DNA of 64,000 nucleotides from Agromyces sp. Soil535. GTDB lineage: Bacteria; Actinomycetota; Actinomycetes; Actinomycetales; Microbacteriaceae. The notes below the pieces were generated by a model. That model saw nothing but the letters and a program-made list of their open reading frames with translations. It ran no database searches and was not told the DNA's origin. Numbering within the stretch: the first letter of the stretch is position 1; every line of letters begins with the position of its first letter. Below are positions 9,247 through 17,269 of the stretch, piece by piece. A program made the position numbers and the translations under genes. Location of the stretch: the NCBI RefSeq assembly GCF_001428255.1, contig NZ_LMRW01000001.1:498504-562503 (forward strand). Reading direction: 5' to 3'.

Positions 9247-11007
9247 ATGTTCGACCGCTCCTCCACGTTCGGCGCCGCACTCGACGACACCGGCGCCCGT
9301 GCCGTGCTCGAGACCTTCCTGCCCGGCATCGCCGCCTCGCCGATGGCGGGCCAGTTCCGCGACGCCCGCCTGGGGCAGTTGGTCGGGCTGACCCCGGCGC
9401 TGCGCGAGGACGCCGCGGAGCAGGAGCGGTTCTGGGCAGCGCTCGCCGAGGTGCCCGACGACGCGGGTGCGCCGCCTCGCGAGTACTCGCCGGCGATCGC
9501 CCCCGATCCGGCCTACGAGGGCGATGACATCCCGCGCGGGTCGGCGCGTCTCACCGTGCCCGTCGATGCGGTGCCCCGCTGGGGCGCGGTCGAGTTGCGC
9601 TTCGACGGGCCCTCGCACGGCAACCCGTTCGTCGACGTCGAGCTGTTCGCGGTCGTGACGAGCGGCGAGCGGCGGTTCGAGATCGGCGGGTTCTACGACG
9701 GCGACGGCGTGTACCTGATCCGCTTCCTCGCCGAGTCGGAGGGGGAGTGGGCGTTCGAGACCGCGTCGACGGCTCGCTCGCTCGACGGCATCACGGGCAC
9801 CGTGCGGGTCGGCCCAGCGGCATCCGGTGCCCACGGCCCCGTGCGGGTCGACGGTCTGCACTTCGCCTACGCGGACGGCACCCGCCATCGCCCGGTGGGC
9901 ACGACCGCATACGCATGGACGCACCAGCCCGAGGAGCTGCAGGATCGCACGCTCGCGACGCTCGCCGACGGGCCGTTCACCAAGATGCGGATGTGCCTCT
10001 TCCCCAAGTCGTACCTCTACAACACGAACGAGCCGGAGCGGTTCCCGTTCCCGGGTTCGCTCGCCGACGGGTTCGACCTCGAGCGATTCGACCCCGAGTC
10101 CTTCCGAGGGCTCGAGCGGCGCATCGCCGACCTGGGCGCGCTCGGCATCGAGGCGGACCTGATCCTCTTCCACGCCTACGACCGGTGGGGCTTCGCCGAC
10201 CTCGGGCCGGCCGTCGACGAGCGGGTCGTGCGCTACACGGTGCGCCGGCTCGCGGCATCCGCCAACGTCTGGTGGGCGCTCGCGAACGAGTACGACCTCG
10301 TGTGGGCCAAGACGACCGCCGACTGGGAGCGCATCGCCCAGATCATCGAGGAGGAGGACCCGCACGGTCACCTGCGGTCGATCCACAACTGCCACGGGTT
10401 CTACGATCACTCCCGGCCGTGGATCACCCACGTGAGCGCGCAGCGCATCGACGTGTACCGCACCGCCGAGAACACCGACGCCTGGCGGACGGAGTTCGCA
10501 AAGCCGGTCGTCATCGACGAGATCGGCTACGAGGGCGACATCGACCAGGGCTGGGGCAACCTCACCGGCGAGGAGCTCGTGCGCCGATGCTGGGAGGGCG
10601 CGGCGCGCGGCGGCTACGTGGGCCACGGCGAGACCTACCTCAACGACCGCGAGGAACTGTGGTGGTCGAAGGGCGGCGTGCTCATCGGGTCGAGCCCGTC
10701 GCGGATGGCATTTCTTGATCGCATCGTCGCCGAGGCACCGGGCGGCGTGCTCGACCCATTGCCGTCGGACTGGGACGTGCCGTGGGGCGGCGTCGCCGGC
10801 GAGTACGTGATCGGCTACTTCGGCTTCAATCGGCCGAGCTTCCGCAACGTCGTGCTGCCCGACGGCGACTTCGAGATCGACGTCATCGACACGTGGAACC
10901 GCACGGTGGATCCGGTGCCCGGTGTGCATCGCGGCACCGTGCGGGTCGAGCTCCCGGCGCGCCAGTACATGGCCGTGCGGCTGCGGCGGGTCGGCCCGGC
11001 CGACTGA
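9247..11007 (+). CDS. DUF5060/DUF4038/DUF5605-type glycoside hydrolase (GH140 apiosidase-related)
   Basis: Putative glycosidase of 586 residues. After a helical N-terminus of about 90 residues comes a DUF5060-like beta domain (WGAVELRFDGPSHGNPFVDVEL). A TIM-barrel domain of the DUF4038 kind follows (GTTAYAWTHQPEE, FTKMRMCLFPKSY, WWALANEYDLV with a candidate acid/base glutamate, and KPVVIDEIGYEGD with a candidate nucleophile glutamate). The end is a C-terminal beta domain (DUF5605 style). GH140, the family most often linked to DUF4038, includes apiosidases of rhamnogalacturonan II breakdown; membership here is inferred from remembered motifs. The start ATG follows GAAAGG at 9235-9240 and is ten bases after the GH78 stop. 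It appears to end the operon. Confidence 0.75.
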   Translation: MFDRSSTFGAALDDTGARAVLETFLPGIAASPMAGQFRDARLGQLVGLTPALREDAAEQERFWAALAEVPDDAGAPPREYSPAIAPDPAYEGDDIPRGSARLTVPVDAVPRWGAVELRFDGPSHGNPFVDVELFAVVTSGERRFEIGGFYDGDGVYLIRFLAESEGEWAFETASTARSLDGITGTVRVGPAASGAHGPVRVDGLHFAYADGTRHRPVGTTAYAWTHQPEELQDRTLATLADGPFTKMRMCLFPKSYLYNTNEPERFPFPGSLADGFDLERFDPESFRGLERRIADLGALGIEADLILFHAYDRWGFADLGPAVDERVVRYTVRRLAASANVWWALANEYDLVWAKTTADWERIAQIIEEEDPHGHLRSIHNCHGFYDHSRPWITHVSAQRIDVYRTAENTDAWRTEFAKPVVIDEIGYEGDIDQGWGNLTGEELVRRCWEGAARGGYVGHGETYLNDREELWWSKGGVLIGSSPSRMAFLDRIVAEAPGGVLDPLPSDWDVPWGGVAGEYVIGYFGFNRPSFRNVVLPDGDFEIDVIDTWNRTVDPVPGVHRGTVRVELPARQYMAVRLRRVGPAD

Positions 11008-11224
11008 GCGGATGCCGCGGTGCGGCCGCGGGTCACACTCGGTTCACCTGCTAGATGTACCTGGCACTCACGTTGGTGACAGTCGGCTGATCGGGGGTTG
11101 GCCTCCGAGGGCTGGTGGCGTCGTCCAGTGTTGTAGTGCCGAGCCAGCGCGCAAGGGCCCGGGTGCGCAATGTCGCTCCCCTCGGATATGTTGCTCTAGA
11201 TCGAAGCAGAGAAGGGGCGTCGGC

Positions 11225-12211
11225 GTGGCGACGAAGGGAGAAGGCTTCGCTCGCTTGCTGGAACCGTTCCGTTCGGAGTTGCTGGCGTACTGCTATCGGA
11301 TGCTCGGCTCGTCTCACGACGCCGAGGACTTGGTCCAGGAAACGTACCTGAGGGCGTGGCGGGCGCGGGAGCAGTACGACGAGACTCGCAGTTCACTGCG
11401 CACTTGGCTCTACCGGATCGCATCGAACGCGTGCCTGACCGCCTTGGAGGTCCGCGGCCGCCGACCACTGCCGTCGGGTCTGGTGGCCGCGTCGGATCCG
11501 CTCGGGCCGCTCGTGCCGGGAGAGAACGCGGCCTGGCTCCAGCCCCTGCCGGACTCCTTGCTGGACGCGGGCGATCCGGCCAGGACCGTGATCGACCGCA
11601 GCAGCCTGCGCTTGGCGTTCGTCGCCGCCCTGCAGCACCTGTCGGCGCGTCAGCGTGGTGCGCTGATCCTACGTGACGTGCTCAGCTTCTCCGCGTCCGA
11701 GGCTGCGGAAATCCTCGGCACTACCGTCGTATCGGTGAACAGTTCCCTGCAGCGGGCGCGTACCCGAGTGAAGGAAGTCGGGGTCCGCCAGGAACGTCTC
11801 AGCGAGCCGTCCGCACCCGAGCAGCGCGCCTGGGTCGATCGCTACATGAAGGCATTCGAGAACGCCGATGTCGAGGGTCTCAAGCGACTGCTCACTAAGG
11901 ACGTGCTCATGGAGATGCCGCCGATGCTCAACTGGTTCGTCGGCCCCGGCAACTACGGCCTGTTCATGGAGTGGGTCTTCGAGAAGGCCGGAACGGACTG
12001 GAATCTGAAGGCGGTCGCGGCCAACGGCCAGCCCGGTTTCGCCGCCTATCGGCGCGTCGGTGACGGATACGAGCTGCACACGCTCCAGATCTTCACCGTC
12101 ACCGCCGAGGGCATCAGCCGGAATTCGGTGTTCCAGGACTCCGAGGTCTTCGCTTCTTTCGGTCTGGCGGCCGGACTCGACGCCCTGGGACTTGTCAACG
12201 TCGCGTCTTGA
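11225..12211 (+). CDS. ECF RNA polymerase sigma factor with C-terminal SnoaL-like domain
   Basis: Alternative sigma factor of 328 residues. Region 2 (LLAYCYRMLGSSHDAEDLVQETYLRAW, with the YRMLGS and DLVQET motifs) is near residues 18-45, region 4 (LSARQRGALILRDVLSFSASEAAEIL) near 140-165. A SnoaL/NTF2-like domain runs from about 205 to the end (VDRYMKAFENADVEGL, FQDSEVFASFGL), matching the SigG/SigJ-like ECF class with fused SnoaL domain. GTG 11225 was chosen for AGAAGGGG at 11209-11216; in-frame sequence upstream is not conserved. No anti-sigma gene is adjacent. The 217 bases before it hold no gene. Base and codon use is less GC-skewed than the glycosidases, suggesting acquisition. Confidence 0.88.
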   Translation: MATKGEGFARLLEPFRSELLAYCYRMLGSSHDAEDLVQETYLRAWRAREQYDETRSSLRTWLYRIASNACLTALEVRGRRPLPSGLVAASDPLGPLVPGENAAWLQPLPDSLLDAGDPARTVIDRSSLRLAFVAALQHLSARQRGALILRDVLSFSASEAAEILGTTVVSVNSSLQRARTRVKEVGVRQERLSEPSAPEQRAWVDRYMKAFENADVEGLKRLLTKDVLMEMPPMLNWFVGPGNYGLFMEWVFEKAGTDWNLKAVAANGQPGFAAYRRVGDGYELHTLQIFTVTAEGISRNSVFQDSEVFASFGLAAGLDALGLVNVAS

Positions 12212-12348
12212 CTGCCAGGGCAACCTCTCTGTCGGGCACGCCTCAACATCCTTTTAATGCGGGCGCGATGAGTTCCGACCCCACCGCCGGTATGTATTGA
12301 CGAGTTCGCCGGAATACCCCGGGGCGAACCGATCACAAGGAGAATCCG

Positions 12349-12759
12349 ATGTCAGACAGTCGTGCAGAAGACGAGGCCGCGATCCAGTCCGTATTGGTCG
12401 AGTCGTATGAAGCGTGGGAGGCTGGCGACGCCGACGGCATGGTCGCCAACTACACCGCCGACGCGACCGCCATCATGACCGCCTCGCTCCGCGACAGCCG
12501 TGACGCGGTCCGCGAGAACATGACCCTGGCCTTCGAGGGGCCACTCAAGGGCAGCTCGACCTACAACAAGCAGCTCAGCCTCCGCTTCGTCGGCAGGGAC
12601 GTCGCGATCGTCGTCAGCGAATCCGGCATCCTGTTCCCCGGCCAGACCGAGGTTCCGGACACGGGCAAGGTGAACGCGACCTGGGTTCTTGAGAAGCGCG
12701 ACGGGCAGTGGCTGATCGCCGCCTATCACAACAGCCCGGTGCTGGCGCCCGGGCAGTGA
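12349..12759 (+). CDS. SnoaL-like / DUF4440 (SgcJ/EcaC-type) protein
   Basis: Small NTF2-fold protein of 136 residues. The N-terminal EDEAAIQSVLVESYEAWEAGD helix, YTADATAIMTA and the C-terminal WVLEKRDGQWLIAAYHNSPV are characteristic of the SgcJ/EcaC subgroup of SnoaL-like proteins, whose roles are mostly unknown despite 'oxidoreductase' labels in databases. AAGGAG at about 12339 precedes the ATG. It lies 137 bases after an ECF sigma gene that itself carries a SnoaL-like domain. Regulation of this gene by that sigma factor is plausible, but I see no convincing ECF promoter between them. Confidence 0.82.
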   Translation: MSDSRAEDEAAIQSVLVESYEAWEAGDADGMVANYTADATAIMTASLRDSRDAVRENMTLAFEGPLKGSSTYNKQLSLRFVGRDVAIVVSESGILFPGQTEVPDTGKVNATWVLEKRDGQWLIAAYHNSPVLAPGQ

Positions 12760-12848
12760 ACCCTTCCCCGTAACCGGCAGTGACCGTGTGTAGTGGCGCG
12801 GGGGTCTGACGTCGCTGGCCCCGATGTTCGAGTCCTGCCGTCGAACCG

Positions 12849-12905
12849 CGTGAAGCCCCTGGTAAGCAGGTCTTGACTAGAGATCAATTTCATAGGGGCT
12901 TCACG
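12849..12905. repeat. 12-bp perfect inverted repeat in a gene-free stretch
   Basis: CGTGAAGCCCCT at 12849-12860 is exactly complementary to AGGGGCTTCACG at 12894-12905, with a 33-base AT-richer interior. The surrounding stretch from 12760 to about 13084 has no recognisable gene. There is no T-run after either arm, so a rho-independent terminator is not supported. The arms could be the terminus of a lost mobile element or a protein-binding site; neither is demonstrated. Confidence 0.55.
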
Positions 12906-13084
12906 TGGTCACCATCGAGCGCGCGATCCCTGCAGCGGGTGGCGTCCCTCGGGGTGGTGTAGTTCTCGGTGGGGTCGTCGGCGTCGTGGACGTGGAGAAC
13001 TCTTGATCACGGGCACGCAGTCGAAACACTGAGTGTCTGGTTTCTTGACAACGCTTGCGACATGACTGTGATCGGCCACGCCCT

Positions 13085-13166
13085 GGCTCCCGACGAGGAG
13101 CACGGTGTTGTCACCTGTGAGCCTCGCCGCCTGACGGATGAGCTCGTGAAGTTCGTCGCGTTTCGC
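13085..13166 (-). pseudogene. Remnant of a nucleotidyltransferase (MNT/DUF6036-like) toxin
   Basis: In the leftward frame, following straight after the antitoxin remnant, I read KRDELHELIRQAARLTGDN then TVLLVGSQG. This resembles the first 30 residues of nucleotidyltransferase toxins paired with XRE antitoxins (helical start, then a strand ending in a GSQ motif). After GSQG the sequence stops resembling the family, and the frame ends at 12909 without catalytic acidic residues. The expected ATG is absent: the codon in its place (13166-13164) is GCG. Family assignment rests on memory of the conserved N-terminus only. Confidence 0.45.
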
Positions 13167-13661
13167 GACTGCTTCGCTCGCTTGATCGCTGCGAGCCGTT
13201 CGTCTCGGGTGAGCGCCCCTGCGAACGGCGAGTTCTGCCGGAGTTCACGGCCGAGGCTGCTCTGTTCGAGCATCCCGTCGATGAGGGTGTCGATACTCGC
13301 GGTGGTGAGCTGCTCCCACTGGTCGAGCCACCCTTGGACGAGATCGCCTTGGGTGACCTCGCGGAGTCTGGCGAGGTTGCCGGCAACATGGCTGAGGACT
13401 GCATCCGGATCGATCCGGAGCTTCTCGGCCACGGAGCGGTGCAGCTCGAGCGCGACACGGTCCTCACGGCGCGCGGCTGGCCAGGCGGAGGTTGAACTCC
13501 ATCACTTCGAGCGCGCGGTTGAGGGTGCCTACGCCGATGGTGCCGTCGCATTCGGAGGCTTCCATACGGGAGACACTCGAGACGTTCACGTCGAGATGTT
13601 CGGCGAGGTCCCGCATGCTCCATCCGACGGCCCGGCGCGCGTCCGCGATCAGCGTCGACAA
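13163..13661 (-). pseudogene. XRE-family antitoxin, split by a frameshift
   Basis: The first half (13661 to 13464) starts at TTG 13661 behind the perfect ribosome site TAAGGAGGTGAT and encodes an XRE helix-turn-helix (STLIADARRAVGWSMRDLAEHL, VNVSSVSRMEASE). It hits a stop at 13464-13466. The second half continues in another frame as WPAARREDRVALELHRSVAE, then GNLARLREV, WLDQWEQL and RELRQNSPFAGALTRDERL, the C-terminal region usual for these antitoxins. A one-base indel near 13466-13485 therefore breaks one gene. The normal stop is also missing, so the second half runs on into the toxin remnant. Together they are a dead toxin-antitoxin module. Confidence 0.7.
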
Positions 13662-13768
13662 GCAGATCACCTCCTTACGTTGCATTCCACTGCAACATCC
13701 ATCGCCGGCGGGAGGCTTTATCTGCGGCGTGGCAGACTCGAACCCTGAGCTCACGTCGGAGGTCGATC

Positions 13769-14461
13769 ATGCACGATGGCACGCCCACCGCACCACCGAC
13801 CGCGGCCGTCGCCGATGCGGCCCTCCGCCTCGGCGTCGACGCCCGTCTCGTGCCCGTTGCACTCCGGCCAGTCCTACCCGTCGCGCCGCTCGTCGGGCGA
13901 GCACGCCCCGTCACGCACCTCGGCAGCGTCGACGTGCTGCTCGAGACGATCGACGAGGCGTCGCCGGGTGACGTGCTCGTGATCGACAACGGCGGACGCC
14001 TCGACGAGGCCTGCGTCGGCGACCTCATGGTGCTCGAGGCGGAGCGCGCGGGGCTCGCTGCGATGGTCGTGTGGGGCCTGCACCGTGACACTGCACAGCT
14101 CCGCGAGATCGGCCTGCCCGTGTTCAGCCTCGGCACGTGCCCGTTCGGGCCGCGCAGGGTGCCGCCCGCCGGGCGTCGCATGCGCTCGGCGTTCCTCGAC
14201 GGCGTGGGGGTCGGCGAGGACGACCACGTGTTCGCCGACGACGACGGTGTGCTCGTCGTGGCATCCGACCGGGTCGACGAGGTCGTCGAGCTGGCACGCG
14301 AGATCCAGCGCACCGAGACCGCGCAGGCCGAGCGGATGCGCGCGGGCACCAGCCTGCGCGAGCAGCTCGACTTCACCGGGTACCGGGCACGGCAGGCCGC
14401 CGACCCCGAGCTCACCCTGCGACGACACCTGCAGGAGCGCGGCGGCGCCATCGAGGTGTGA
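13769..14461 (+). CDS. RraA-like / 4-hydroxy-4-methyl-2-oxoglutarate aldolase family protein
   Basis: The 230-residue protein has the RraA-like core GDVLVIDNGGRLDEACVGDL followed by AERAGLAAMVVWGLHRD, which carries the metal-binding/oxaloacetate-decarboxylase signature of the family (G-x-x-RD at the end). Members include class II HMG/CHA pyruvate aldolases and the RNase E inhibitor RraA; actinobacterial copies outside aromatic pathways are of unknown substrate. The N-terminal 50 residues are less conserved. The C-terminal 60 residues form a helical extension (VDEVVELAREIQRTETAQAE). It stands alone between the toxin-antitoxin remnant and a hypothetical gene, so context does not help. Confidence 0.75.
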   Translation: MHDGTPTAPPTAAVADAALRLGVDARLVPVALRPVLPVAPLVGRARPVTHLGSVDVLLETIDEASPGDVLVIDNGGRLDEACVGDLMVLEAERAGLAAMVVWGLHRDTAQLREIGLPVFSLGTCPFGPRRVPPAGRRMRSAFLDGVGVGEDDHVFADDDGVLVVASDRVDEVVELAREIQRTETAQAERMRAGTSLREQLDFTGYRARQAADPELTLRRHLQERGGAIEV

Positions 14462-14580
14462 CCGTCGTGCGAGCCCACCCAACGCCCTCCGCCCAGTAGT
14501 CGCCCGAGCCATCCCGGTGAATCGCTGGGCACTTCCCCATGTCGGTGGAACACTGGCGGTGAAAACCTTTGGAGGGTCTC

Positions 14581-15078
14581 ATGCCACGGGACATCGATGC
14601 GCAGCGCCACGAGCGACGGGAGGCGGCGCGGGCGGTCGCCGAAGCACGGCGTGGGGCCAAGGAGTCGGAGAAGCTCGCGACGTCGCTGGAGGGCAGGAAC
14701 CGCACCCGACTCGAGGTGATCATCGGAGTCGCGCGCAAGCTCAGCCGGGCGGCACAGCGCGACGTGCGCGAACATCCCCGGCGCGCCAGTCGCCTGGCAC
14801 GAGTGGCCTCGACGAAGCTCGACCGGGCGTCGGTTCGGGCGATCGCGTCCGTCGATGCCGCGCGGCGAGCGGTCGCCGAACGCGAAGCGAAGCGGCGGGC
14901 GAAGACGATCAGACGTCGGCGCGCGCACGAGGAGCAGGTTCTCAAGATGGCGGAGTACATCGTCCTCCACACCGTCGTGGCATCCGTCACCGTTCCCACC
15001 GACCGGGCGCGGGCTGAGTCCGACCTGAAGCGCTTCCGCCGGATGGGGGAGGGCACCGCACGGTTGACCCGCGCCTGA
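14581..15078 (+). CDS. Hypothetical basic helical protein
   Basis: No family recognised. The 165-residue product is strongly basic (frequent RR and KR pairs), has no hydrophobic segment and looks almost wholly helical, with heptad-like stretches such as RREAARAVAEARRGAKESEK. A nucleic-acid or polyphosphate-binding role would fit the charge but is only inference. ATG 14581 was chosen over TTG 14569 because GGAGG (14571-14575) sits five bases before it. Stand-alone gene. Confidence 0.6.
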   Translation: MPRDIDAQRHERREAARAVAEARRGAKESEKLATSLEGRNRTRLEVIIGVARKLSRAAQRDVREHPRRASRLARVASTKLDRASVRAIASVDAARRAVAEREAKRRAKTIRRRRAHEEQVLKMAEYIVLHTVVASVTVPTDRARAESDLKRFRRMGEGTARLTRA

Positions 15079-15205
15079 CGGCGTCGCCCTCGAGCGACGG
15101 CCGGGAGCCCTTGCGCGCCGCAATCGGCGGCGGTACCGTGCCCGTATCCGGCGGGCGCCGCCGCGCCGCCCGGGCATACCGCGGGGCTCGCCGCTGGACG
15201 GTGCC

Positions 15206-16867
15206 ATGACTCGTTCCGCACTCCTCGACCGTGGTCGCGCGGCCTTCCACGAGCACCGGTGGGGTGCCGCATTCGAGGCGCTGACCGAGGCTGGCGACGA
15301 CGACGCCCTGGAGGCTGCCGACCTCGAGCGGCTCTCCACGGCCACGCTCCTGCTCGGGCGCGAGGACGCGGGCATCGACCTCGCGACGCAGGCGCACGAG
15401 GCCTACCTCGGTATCGAGGATGCCGCGGGCGCCGCACGGTGCGCGACGTGGATCGGGCTGTACCTCGGCGGAAGGGGCGACGACGCCCTGGCCGACGGCT
15501 GGCTCTCACGGGCGCAGCGCGTCGCCGCCCGGTCGGATGCCGCGACGGCGACCGCAACGGGGCTCCTGCTCGTCGCCGCTGCGCTCGATCAGCTGTACTC
15601 CGGCGACCCCGAAGCGGCGGAGCGCACCTTCGCCGACGCCTTCGCCGCAGCCGAACGTGTGCATGACCGCGACGCGATGACGCTGGCCCAGCTCGGGCAG
15701 GGACAGGCGCTCCTCATGCTCGGAAGCGCGGGCGCAGGTCTCGCGCTGCTCGACGAGGCGATGGTGTCGGTGACCGCGGGCGAGGTCTCGCCCGTGGCAT
15801 CCGGCATCGTGTACTGCTCCGTGATCGGCACGTGTCACCTCGCCTTCGACGTGCGCCGCGCCCAGCAGTGGACCATCGCGCTCGATCACTGGTGCGGTGA
15901 GCGGCCCGACATGGTGATGTTCACCGGCCAATGCCAGGCGCACCGGGCCGCGTTGTACTGCCTGCACGGAGCGTGGACCGACGCGATGGCGGCGGCCCGC
16001 GTGGCCCAGGAGCGGGCGCGGATCGGAGACTGGTCGGGATCATTCGGGGCGTGGTACCAGGAGGGCGAGGTGCATCGCCTTCGTGGTGAGTTCGACGCGG
16101 CCGAGCAGGCGTTCCACCAAGCGGGCGAGTCCGGCTACCCGCCGCAGCCCGGTCTGGCGTTGCTGCGACTGGCAGAGCGACGGGTGCCGTCGGCCCGTTC
16201 GCTCATCCACGAGGCGGTCGAGCACGCCGATCCGTCGACGCGGCGACAGCTGCTGGTCGCCGTCGTCGAGATCGAGCTCGCGGCCGGCGATCTCGCGGCG
16301 GCGCGTCGAGCGGTCGACGAGCTCGCGGCATCCGGCGCCGGGGAGGCGCCGATGATGCAGGCGCTCGCCGCGGAATGCGAAGCCGCGGTGCGCCTCGAGG
16401 AGGGCGACGCGGCCGATGCGCTCGCCAGGGCGCGCGCGGCGTGGCGGACCTGGCAGGAGCTCGACATGCCGTACGAGGCGGCCCGGTGCCGCGTGCTCGC
16501 GGCACGGGCCCGGCGTGCGCTCGGCGACGATGATGCGGCATCCATGGACCTGGAGGCGGCGCGCGCCGTGTTCGTCGAGCTCGGTGCGGTGCCCGACGTG
16601 CTGAAGGTCGACGAGCTCGCGCAGCCGGTGCCTGCCGGCGCGGCGATGCCGCTCACGACTCGCGAGGTCGAGGTCGTGCGGTTGGTGGCCGAGGGCAAGA
16701 CGAACCGGGCCATCGCCGGCGAGCTCTACCTCAGCGAGAGGACCGTGGACCGCCACCTCAGCAACGTCTTCGCGAAGCTCGGCATCTCGTCGCGCGCGGC
16801 GGCGACCGCATATGCCTACGAGCACGCCCTGATCCCGGCCCGGGGTTCCCACGGCGAGATGGCGTAG
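15206..16867 (+). CDS. LuxR-family regulator with helical-repeat N-terminus
   Basis: Transcription regulator of 553 residues. The C-terminal LuxR helix-turn-helix is clear: LTTREVEVVRLVAEGKTNRA, then AGELYLSERTVDRHLSNVFA and KLGISSRAAATAYAYEHAL (about residues 485-545). The remaining 480 residues are TPR-like helical repeats rich in Ala, Glu and Arg (for example AAFHEHRWGAAFEALTEAGD). No Walker motif is present, so it is not an STAND/MalT-type ATPase. Such proteins often sense ligands or partners through the repeats. It is flanked by unrelated genes, so its targets are not visible. Confidence 0.85.
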   Translation: MTRSALLDRGRAAFHEHRWGAAFEALTEAGDDDALEAADLERLSTATLLLGREDAGIDLATQAHEAYLGIEDAAGAARCATWIGLYLGGRGDDALADGWLSRAQRVAARSDAATATATGLLLVAAALDQLYSGDPEAAERTFADAFAAAERVHDRDAMTLAQLGQGQALLMLGSAGAGLALLDEAMVSVTAGEVSPVASGIVYCSVIGTCHLAFDVRRAQQWTIALDHWCGERPDMVMFTGQCQAHRAALYCLHGAWTDAMAAARVAQERARIGDWSGSFGAWYQEGEVHRLRGEFDAAEQAFHQAGESGYPPQPGLALLRLAERRVPSARSLIHEAVEHADPSTRRQLLVAVVEIELAAGDLAAARRAVDELAASGAGEAPMMQALAAECEAAVRLEEGDAADALARARAAWRTWQELDMPYEAARCRVLAARARRALGDDDAASMDLEAARAVFVELGAVPDVLKVDELAQPVPAGAAMPLTTREVEVVRLVAEGKTNRAIAGELYLSERTVDRHLSNVFAKLGISSRAAATAYAYEHALIPARGSHGEMA

Positions 16868-16945
16868 TCCCGCACTCCGCATGGTGCCTGCGAAATGGGT
16901 GATTCTCCGGATGCCGCCGGCCGCCCGCGTTCGTAGCGTCGGAGC

Positions 16946-17269
16946 ATGGACCTCGCCGTGCTCGCCGGAGTCCTCTCGACCGGCCTCTTCGCCATGAGCT
17001 ACCTGCCCATGCTGGTGAAGGCCGCGCGCACCAAGGATCTCTCGTCGTACAGCCTCGGCAACCTCGCGATCACCAACCTCGGCAACCTCGTGCACTCCCT
17101 CTACGTGTTCAGCCTGCCGGCCGGTCCGATCTGGTTCCTGCACACCTTCTACCTCGTCGCCTCGGGGCTCATGCTCGGATGGTTCCTGCGATACCGGTCG
17201 GCGTGGCGGCATCCGCGCGTCGCAAGCCCCGACCGCGCCGAGGCCGCGGAGCTTGAGGCCGTGCCGTGA
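16946..17269 (+). CDS. Small PQ-loop/SemiSWEET-like membrane protein
   Basis: A 107-residue protein with three predicted membrane segments (LAVLAGVLSTGLFAMSYLPM; an internal SLGNLAITNLGNLVHSLYVF; IWFLHTFYLVASGLMLGWFL). The SYLPML...TKDLSSYSL pattern after the first helix resembles the proline and following residues of the PQ-loop in SemiSWEET-type transporters, but it is not a perfect PQ motif. Function is unproven. Its stop overlaps the GTG of the next gene (GTGA), so the two are probably co-translated. Confidence 0.7.
   Translation: MDLAVLAGVLSTGLFAMSYLPMLVKAARTKDLSSYSLGNLAITNLGNLVHSLYVFSLPAGPIWFLHTFYLVASGLMLGWFLRYRSAWRHPRVASPDRAEAAELEAVP

Noticed and set aside
6381..9329. 982-codon leftward open frame antisense to the GH78 gene
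   Set aside because: Same shadow effect: low-complexity Arg/Val/Gly sequence, while the forward strand encodes a complete rhamnosidase.
12785..12850. tRNA-like GTTCGAGTCC string
   Set aside because: The bases on either side cannot pair as a T-stem and no acceptor or anticodon arm could be built.
12760..13084. Insertion sequence with a transposase
   Set aside because: Only a 12-bp inverted repeat is present; no frame in the stretch shows DDE or other transposase motifs.
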